From Patescibacteria group bacterium (lineage in GTDB: Bacteria > Patescibacteriota > Patescibacteriia > WFTA01 > S139-112), in the NCBI GenBank assembly GCA_015485695.1, contig WFTB01000043.1:1-33830 (forward strand): a DNA stretch of 33,830 nucleotides, written 5' to 3'. A program made the position numbers and the translations under genes. This document shows, piece by piece, positions 28,510 through 33,830 of this stretch. Each line of letters opens with the position of its first letter. Position 1 is the stretch's first letter. The notes under the pieces were generated by a model. The model worked only from the letters and a program-made list of their open reading frames with translations. It made no database searches and was not told the origin of the DNA.

Positions 28510-28776
28510 TCATTTGTTTAATATTTTATAAAACGCGCTCTGTCTGTTGGCAAGTATGTGCGAACCGCGCGTAACGGTATTGATCCCCACGCCTAATTCA
28601 TCGACAATCTCACGTTGGCTCATACCTTCGTTTAGCAGTTTGACCACTTGCCATCGTTGCGCAAGATATAGCTGTTCGGCGGGAGTTAGAAGGTCTGTGA
28701 GAAACGCGGTTAGAGATTGTTTGGTGTGAGCCGATTTTTGTATGAGAGTTATATTGCTACAAGTTGATTTAAACTT
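28510..28776 (-). CDS. TrpR-family HTH protein without a canonical start codon in its open frame
   Basis: Minus open frame ...NITLIQKSAHTKQSLTAFLTDLLTPAEQLYLAQRWQVVKLLNEGMSQREIVDELGVGINTVTRGSHILANRQSAFYKILNK*; MSQRE..(D/N)ELG.GI.T(V/I)TRGS matches TrpR. Not in the ORF track on this strand. Confidence 0.75.
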   Translation of the reverse strand, partial: KFKSTCSNITLIQKSAHTKQSLTAFLTDLLTPAEQLYLAQRWQVVKLLNEGMSQREIVDELGVGINTVTRGSHILANRQSAFYKILNK

Positions 28777-29396
28777 TCATATTCGTCTTTAGGGTTGTCA
28801 GATTTCCAAATACCGGAGCCGATTACGATTCGATTTGCTCCCGCTAGAGAAATATCGGTGATGTTGTCTTTTTTTATACCGCCGTCAATTTCTATCGTTA
28901 TGTCTTTGTCGTTTTTTCGTATTTCGCGGATTTTGTTCAGAGTTTCGCGCTCGAACCGACGGCCCTGAGCGCCGGGCGTTACGGAGAGCAATAATACGAA
29001 ATCAATATCATGCATTTGCGCTTTGATATCTTCAATCGGCGTTTTTGGGTTTATGGCAAACCCTATTTCCATTCCGTACTCTCGCATTTCTCTGATTATC
29101 CTGTTCGGTTCTTCCATGGCTTCCATGTGCGCCGATACGCGATTGAATCCGAGTGAATACAAAGTGGCGAAATACCGTTCCGGATTTTGGACCATAAGAT
29201 GCGCTTCTAGGGTGAGTGTATTGTCGGAAACCGCGAATGCGTCAAGTTCGTCCGGAGACAATGTCTTGGAATCGACGAACTTGCCATCGGTAAAATCGAT
29301 TTGGACCGTTTGAGCGCCAAACTCTTCGGCTTGCTTTAACTGGGATTTGAGCACGGCATTATCATCGGTAAGAATGGCGGGAATTATTTCTATCAT
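28749..29396 (-). CDS. rpe: Ribulose-phosphate 3-epimerase family protein
   Basis: IPAILTDD, QIDFTDGKFV, LEAHLMVQNPERY, LLSVTPGAQGRRF, IEIDGGIKKDNI, ANRIVIGSGIW. Confidence 0.9.
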   Translation of the reverse strand: MIEIIPAILTDDNAVLKSQLKQAEEFGAQTVQIDFTDGKFVDSKTLSPDELDAFAVSDNTLTLEAHLMVQNPERYFATLYSLGFNRVSAHMEAMEEPNRIIREMREYGMEIGFAINPKTPIEDIKAQMHDIDFVLLLSVTPGAQGRRFERETLNKIREIRKNDKDITIEIDGGIKKDNITDISLAGANRIVIGSGIWKSDNPKDEYESLNQLVAI

Positions 29397-29508
29397 ATAT
29401 CACAGAAAACATAAAACCACATTATCACCCCGTAAGTATATCACGGTGCGTGTTTTTTGAATATGCGCGCCATGGAAGTGCGCTACGATACAATGAGCAT
29501 ACATCGAC

Positions 29509-29539
29509 TTGACAACTCTCTCTCTCTCTCTGCTTAGAT
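29509..29539 (+). promoter_or_regulatory. Promoter-like sequence with microsatellite spacer
   Basis: TTGACA (29509-29514), 19-bp spacer containing (CT)8, TG-C-TTAGAT extended -10 (29531-29539). Confidence 0.6.
29516..29531 (+). repeat. (CT)8 microsatellite
   Basis: CTCTCTCTCTCTCTCT, uninterrupted. Confidence 0.97.
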
Positions 29540-29609
29540 GAGCGGATACAATCCGTTCTTTTTTCACATTTATCTTAAACCACCCTAGCGGGTGGGAAAG
29601 GAGCGCGCG

Positions 29610-29747
29610 ATGCCACTTTTAGCTGTCGCCATAGCATTTTTTTTGTTTTTCATTATTTTTGCGGGGGATGTCGTAAAGTCTCTCAGTCGCATCGCTGATG
29701 CGATTGAGAGACTGAAGAATCAGGACGATTCTTCTTTCGAAGGGTGA
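29610..29747 (+). CDS. 45-aa single-TM membrane micro-protein
   Basis: SD GGAAAGGAG then ATG: MPLLAVAIAFFLFFIIFAGDVVKSLSRIADAIERLKNQDDSSFEG*; followed by a terminator. Below the ORF-track length cutoff. Confidence 0.75.
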   Translation: MPLLAVAIAFFLFFIIFAGDVVKSLSRIADAIERLKNQDDSSFEG

Positions 29748-29753
29748 TTTTAT

Positions 29754-29791
29754 CGGGAGATAACACGTATGTGCGATCTCCCGCCTTTTTT
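29754..29791 (+). terminator. Rho-independent terminator after the 45-aa ORF
   Basis: CGGGAGAT...ATCTCCCG then CCTTTTTTT. Confidence 0.85.
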
Positions 29792-29797
29792 TATCTC

Positions 29798-31141
29798 TTA
29801 ATTCATTCGGTATTCCAGGTTTGCTCGTTGTATAACGGACATGATAAGCCACCATATAAAAAACATCGAAGGAAGAGTCCAGAGATAGTGATCGAACAAT
29901 CCGAGCAATAACAATGAAACAAGAATCGTCGCGAACGCCGTTTTCTCGACAGCCAATTCTCGGCTTTGTTTCGGTATTACTATGTTAAGGGCTATTATTA
30001 TAATCAACGCGATCAAGCCTGCAATGCCGAGTTCTGCAAATACGAGCAAATATACGTTATGAACAGGCTGAATATCATAATCCTCTCTTTGGGGATTTTT
30101 TTGTTGTAAGGTTTTTGTATATGTTCCTATTCCGACGCCAAGAATAGGTTTTGCCTGTATCATATCTCTCGCTTCAGATATGCCCGCGACGCGTTCCGTT
30201 ATGCTTCGCTGTTCGAGACGTCCTGACGCGTCAAGTCGGGAATCGATAATGGACGGATATATCGCAACATACAAAGAGATTATCGTTATTATCGGAAGAA
30301 TCGCGATTTGAGCGAAGCTTGCGGGTTTTAATGGCTTGGATAATCGCTTTGCGAGACATGCGATTGCGATAATTGAAATCGCGACCCACGCGGACCTTGA
30401 AAATGTCAACAGAAGAGAAATGGCAAGCAAGATATAACAGGCGACAAGCGACAATCTCTTGATTATGAAAACTTCATAACTCTTTTTGAATTCCAGAGTT
30501 TGTATCAGATAGCTGACAAGAATCATTCCGATGACAATCAATCCTCCCAGCACGTTCGGATGAGGCTGTGAACCGTACGCTCGAAGCCACCTGCCGTCAC
30601 TTGTCTCTATGACCGATGTTCCGGATACCGACGCGTCATGAGGCGCCATGCCGAGCCATTTGCTTGTTATGATGTCGCTTTGCGTTAAGAACTGCGCGAT
30701 TCCAAGTGTCGCTTGAATCGTTATCGCAAGCGCCAAAACAATCGAGAGTTTTCTGATATTGACGGATGTTTTCGGTATTATATGCAAAATCGTTATTCCG
30801 AGCAACAGCCTGATTGACCAATACAGAGATAGATTCACATCGAATGACCTAATGACGCTGATTAAAGATATTATCAAAAGAAAGCATGATATCAGGATAA
30901 TCCAATGATACCGGTTTTTGGTGTCAAATCCGGACGGTATTTTGATGTCCGAATTTTTAATTCCTTTGAAAAACCATATAACGACAACGGCAATGAGAAC
31001 GATGTCAAATGCGTAGATGCTCATCTGCTGAAATGGTATATCGGAGTCAACAAAAATCCACCGCGTTTGCAGTGGCAATAAAAACACAAAAAGATAGATG
31101 AGTGAATCTATGAGGTTGTTTTGTTTGAGCAGGCGAAACAT
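29798..31141 (-). CDS. O-antigen ligase/polymerase family membrane protein
   Basis: 447 aa polytopic; SQPHPNVLGGLIVIGMIL, LLLTFSRSAWVAI, ILGVGIGTYTKTL, PVHNVYLLVFAELGIAGLIALI. Confidence 0.9.
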   Translation of the reverse strand: MFRLLKQNNLIDSLIYLFVFLLPLQTRWIFVDSDIPFQQMSIYAFDIVLIAVVVIWFFKGIKNSDIKIPSGFDTKNRYHWIILISCFLLIISLISVIRSFDVNLSLYWSIRLLLGITILHIIPKTSVNIRKLSIVLALAITIQATLGIAQFLTQSDIITSKWLGMAPHDASVSGTSVIETSDGRWLRAYGSQPHPNVLGGLIVIGMILVSYLIQTLEFKKSYEVFIIKRLSLVACYILLAISLLLTFSRSAWVAISIIAIACLAKRLSKPLKPASFAQIAILPIITIISLYVAIYPSIIDSRLDASGRLEQRSITERVAGISEARDMIQAKPILGVGIGTYTKTLQQKNPQREDYDIQPVHNVYLLVFAELGIAGLIALIIIIALNIVIPKQSRELAVEKTAFATILVSLLLLGLFDHYLWTLPSMFFIWWLIMSVIQRANLEYRMN

Positions 31142-31278
31142 GGAATATGGCGTGTTAACCTGCGCGATAAAAAATTGACGGTTTGAAAATTTTCAATTAT
31201 CGATTTTCACCGAATTTTCTATTTTTGCGTGTGTTTATTGAAAATTGGAAATTGAAATATTGATTATTGGGAACGTGA

Positions 31279-32229
31279 TTATGTAAATTGATTTTGAATG
31301 ACACTTTGTGTTCTTTGAGCCCATAGTTCTTTATAGCGCTTTCTTCTGTCTTGGTCGTGGAATTTTAGCATAGTGTCGGAAATTACAACAGCGTTTGTCG
31401 AGTCTTTCCCCATTTTTTTGAGTTTTTCGGGCATGATTCGCATCTCGAACCATCTGGCTAAACGTTCTTGATATTTTGCGTCAAATATCGACATCATGCC
31501 GTGTACCCAAGTCGGTGGCGGATTTATTCTGCGTCGATAAGCTGGTATATAAGATATTTCATTCGGGACATAACTTTGCGTCCACGAATTTCGTTGAACG
31601 AATTTTTCGTATGTTTGGTTTTTGTTATAAATCGGAACAATGGTGCTTATCCAATACGCAAGATATATGTCATCCGGTATTGCGATTGCTCTCAGGTCGC
31701 AGTCGGTGTCGGTTATATAAAAACTCGCGTCGATTTTATCTTTTCGGTTTTCGCGCGCGTCTCCAAAACGCTTGAGCCTGGGGCGTAATCTGAGAACCCT
31801 AAGAGGAGCGACAACAAAAAATCTTGTAATCCATATACGACCGTTTTCGGTTATTATGAACAAATCTATATCGGAGTCGTCTTTCGCGTTGCTTATTCCG
31901 AGTGTGTTGCAAACGGATATCATATTAATCCATGGAATGAAAGATAATATTTTGGAAATTTTCAACGCGCGCTTGAATTTGCGTTCTGCATGGTTGTATC
32001 GCGTTTTACGAGAGCGAACAGTATCGCTTCGTCCTTTTAGAAAAAAGAACGCCTCGGAAGATTCAATCCGCTTGTTCAATTCTTTCGAGTTTTGGAGTGA
32101 ATTCTCAACTTCGGACAGTTCGGCTTTGTGTCGCCACAGGTGCCGGTGGATTTCACGAGAAGTAAGAGGAAAGTCAAACAAGTCGAACCAGGCTAGAGTT
32201 TTGATTATGGCGTTATCGAGCGCGTTCAT
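31279..32229 (-). CDS. Nucleotidyltransferase-like protein
   Basis: DDSDIDLFIITENGRIWITRFFVV; N-terminal winged-helix-like segment. Start adjusted from 32391 to ATG 32229 (MNALDNAIIKTLAWFDLF). Confidence 0.65.
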   Translation of the reverse strand: MNALDNAIIKTLAWFDLFDFPLTSREIHRHLWRHKAELSEVENSLQNSKELNKRIESSEAFFFLKGRSDTVRSRKTRYNHAERKFKRALKISKILSFIPWINMISVCNTLGISNAKDDSDIDLFIITENGRIWITRFFVVAPLRVLRLRPRLKRFGDARENRKDKIDASFYITDTDCDLRAIAIPDDIYLAYWISTIVPIYNKNQTYEKFVQRNSWTQSYVPNEISYIPAYRRRINPPPTWVHGMMSIFDAKYQERLARWFEMRIMPEKLKKMGKDSTNAVVISDTMLKFHDQDRRKRYKELWAQRTQSVIQNQFT

Positions 32230-32333
32230 AATGTGATAATAGTCAAGGAACAAGTTGCGAAAATAAACAAAATCAAACCCAGGCGGACAAGCGTTTAAAA
32301 AATCCGGAATTATGTTTTTCGCGAGCTTGTTTT

Positions 32334-33830
32334 TCAAGTTATCCCTTGAAGTATTGTAATATCCGCGCCGAGTTTGTTCAAGCGGGGGCAAACATCTTCA
32401 TAACCGCGATTTATTGTGTAGACGTTTCGAAGTATTGATGTCCCTTTTGCCGCCAGCATTGCGATTAGCAACATGGCGGCGGGTCTGAGCGCCGGGGGCG
32501 AGACGATGTCGGCGGGCGCGAAATCGGTCGGGCCGTCTATGTATATTCTATGCGGGTCTGCCAGAGTTACGCGAGCCCCAAGTTTGTTAAGTTCGGTCAT
32601 GTATATCGCGCGGTTTTCGTACATCCAGTCATGGATAAGGGTGCGTCCGGATGCCAACGCCGCGATAGGGGCGAAAAAAGGAAGATTGTCGGCATTGATA
32701 CCCGGATAGGGGAGTGAATGGATTTTGTCCGTGCCACCGAGGGCGGTAAGTTTCGATTGATATGTCTTTATGTCCACAAGATCGGTATATCCGTTGGCCG
32801 CCTTGTATTGTCGTGTTATTTCATACTTAAATCCCATGTTCTCAAGTTTTAGAAGTTCGAGTTCGAGAAAATCTATGGGACAACGTTTTACCGTTATCGA
32901 CGATTGCGTCACTATGCCTGCAGTGATAAACAGCATCGACTCAATCGGGTCTTCCGTCAAAGTATATGTTATATCGGTATTGATGTCCGGTTTTCCTCGC
33001 ACGACAAGTTTGGATGTTCCTATGCCCTCTATCTTAACACCAAGCGCTTGCAGGAAATAGCATGTTTCTTGCACTTGATAATTTGCGGGAGCTTTTTTGA
33101 TTGTTGTGACGCCGTCTATTGTCGCCGCCGCGAGAAGGGCGTTTTCGACCACCGTGTCGCCGGCTTCGTACAGCACTATGGTATTTGCTCGCTTTTCCTT
33201 GATTGATACGGTGTATGTTTTGTCTTTAATCTCAATATTCAACCCGAGCTTTTCAAGGGCAAGCAAGTGTGGCTTGACGGTTCGCACTCCAAGTACGCAA
33301 CCTCCCGCAAACGGAATACTATACCGTTTCAGCTTATGGCTCAATGCGCCAAGCAACAAAAAAGCGATGCGAGTTCGTCGCGCCGATTCGATATTGATTG
33401 TGTTCATCGACGGTTTTTTCGGAGGGATTATCGTCAGGTCTCTTCCATGCCATTTGATTGATACGCCGATACTTGTCAGAACTTCTATAACTCGATGCAC
33501 TTCTTCGATATGGGGTACGTTTTTTATGGTTGTTGCGCCTTTGTTTATGAGAGACGCGAACAAAAGGGCGATTGCTCCGTTTTTTGACGTATTGGTCGTT
33601 ATGCTTCCTCTCAGTTTTTTACCGCCAACAACTTTATAACTGATGGTGCCCCGAGAGAGTGAGATAATATTGTGGTTCAGCGCGGTACTGATTTTGAGGA
33701 GCATCTCGGTGCTGAAATTTTGTTCACCCTTTTCCATGCGCGCGACGGCGGACTGGCTGGTGTTGAGCATTTTTGCAAACTCCTTTTGCGTGATATGCTG
33801 GCGCTTGCGCAACTCGGTAATGAATTTACC
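32334..33830 (-). CDS. murA: UDP-GlcNAc 1-carboxyvinyltransferase (MurA) with N-terminal XRE/Cro-type HTH; start lies beyond the window
   Basis: HTH: GKFITELRKRQHITQKEFAKMLNTSQSAVARMEKGEQNFSTEMLLKIS; MurA: SKNGAIALLFASL, FAGGCVLGVRTVKPHLLALEKLG, EDPIESMLFITAG, PPALRPAAMLLIAMLA. Frame open to base 33830. Confidence 0.92.
   Translation of the reverse strand, partial: GKFITELRKRQHITQKEFAKMLNTSQSAVARMEKGEQNFSTEMLLKISTALNHNIISLSRGTISYKVVGGKKLRGSITTNTSKNGAIALLFASLINKGATTIKNVPHIEEVHRVIEVLTSIGVSIKWHGRDLTIIPPKKPSMNTINIESARRTRIAFLLLGALSHKLKRYSIPFAGGCVLGVRTVKPHLLALEKLGLNIEIKDKTYTVSIKEKRANTIVLYEAGDTVVENALLAAATIDGVTTIKKAPANYQVQETCYFLQALGVKIEGIGTSKLVVRGKPDINTDITYTLTEDPIESMLFITAGIVTQSSITVKRCPIDFLELELLKLENMGFKYEITRQYKAANGYTDLVDIKTYQSKLTALGGTDKIHSLPYPGINADNLPFFAPIAALASGRTLIHDWMYENRAIYMTELNKLGARVTLADPHRIYIDGPTDFAPADIVSPPALRPAAMLLIAMLAAKGTSILRNVYTINRGYEDVCPRLNKLGADITILQGIT

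Noticed and set aside
28547-28729. Plus-strand ORF 60 aa
   Set aside because: Antisense to the TrpR-like frame, which has a much clearer family signature.
32473-33639. Plus-strand ORFs opposite HTH-MurA (up to 180 aa)
   Set aside because: Antisense to a conserved enzyme; no independent support.

Overview
AT-rich, gene-dense window. Protein families and architecture suggest a Patescibacteria/CPR (Parcubacteria-like) chromosome; this is an inference from gene content, not a database result. Recognisable genes: dus (5'-truncated by the window), recQ, a Leu/Glu/Phe/Val dehydrogenase, a CAP-domain surface protein with a duplicated N-terminal module, an AI-2E family permease, a PsiE-like protein, hsp20, an htrA + ECF sigma pair behind a perfect CIRCE, a Fic protein + kinase-like gene pair, two large secreted/anchored proteins, tRNA-Ser(GGA), ppsA, groEL/groES (CIRCE), sufS/sufU, glycosyltransferases, a DUF1858-like protein, a ferredoxin-like protein, an initiator-like tRNA-Met, a TrpR homologue lacking a normal start codon, rpe, a 45-aa membrane micro-ORF, an O-antigen-ligase-like protein, a nucleotidyltransferase-like protein, and a MurA with an N-terminal XRE-type HTH (runs off the window edge). 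Most notable observations: (1) (CT)8 inside the spacer of a promoter-like sequence ahead of the 45-aa membrane ORF; (2) Fic/kinase operon with TGTAAAC operators over its promoter and a G9 tract that breaks the kinase frame; (3) HTH-MurA fusion; (4) HrcA-type control of an overlapping htrA-sigma pair; (5) a graveyard of truncated gene fragments around a perfect 28-bp repeat; (6) a structured, ORF-poor ~960-bp gap and inverted repeats around hsp20. No CRISPR array, rRNA or transposase was seen.
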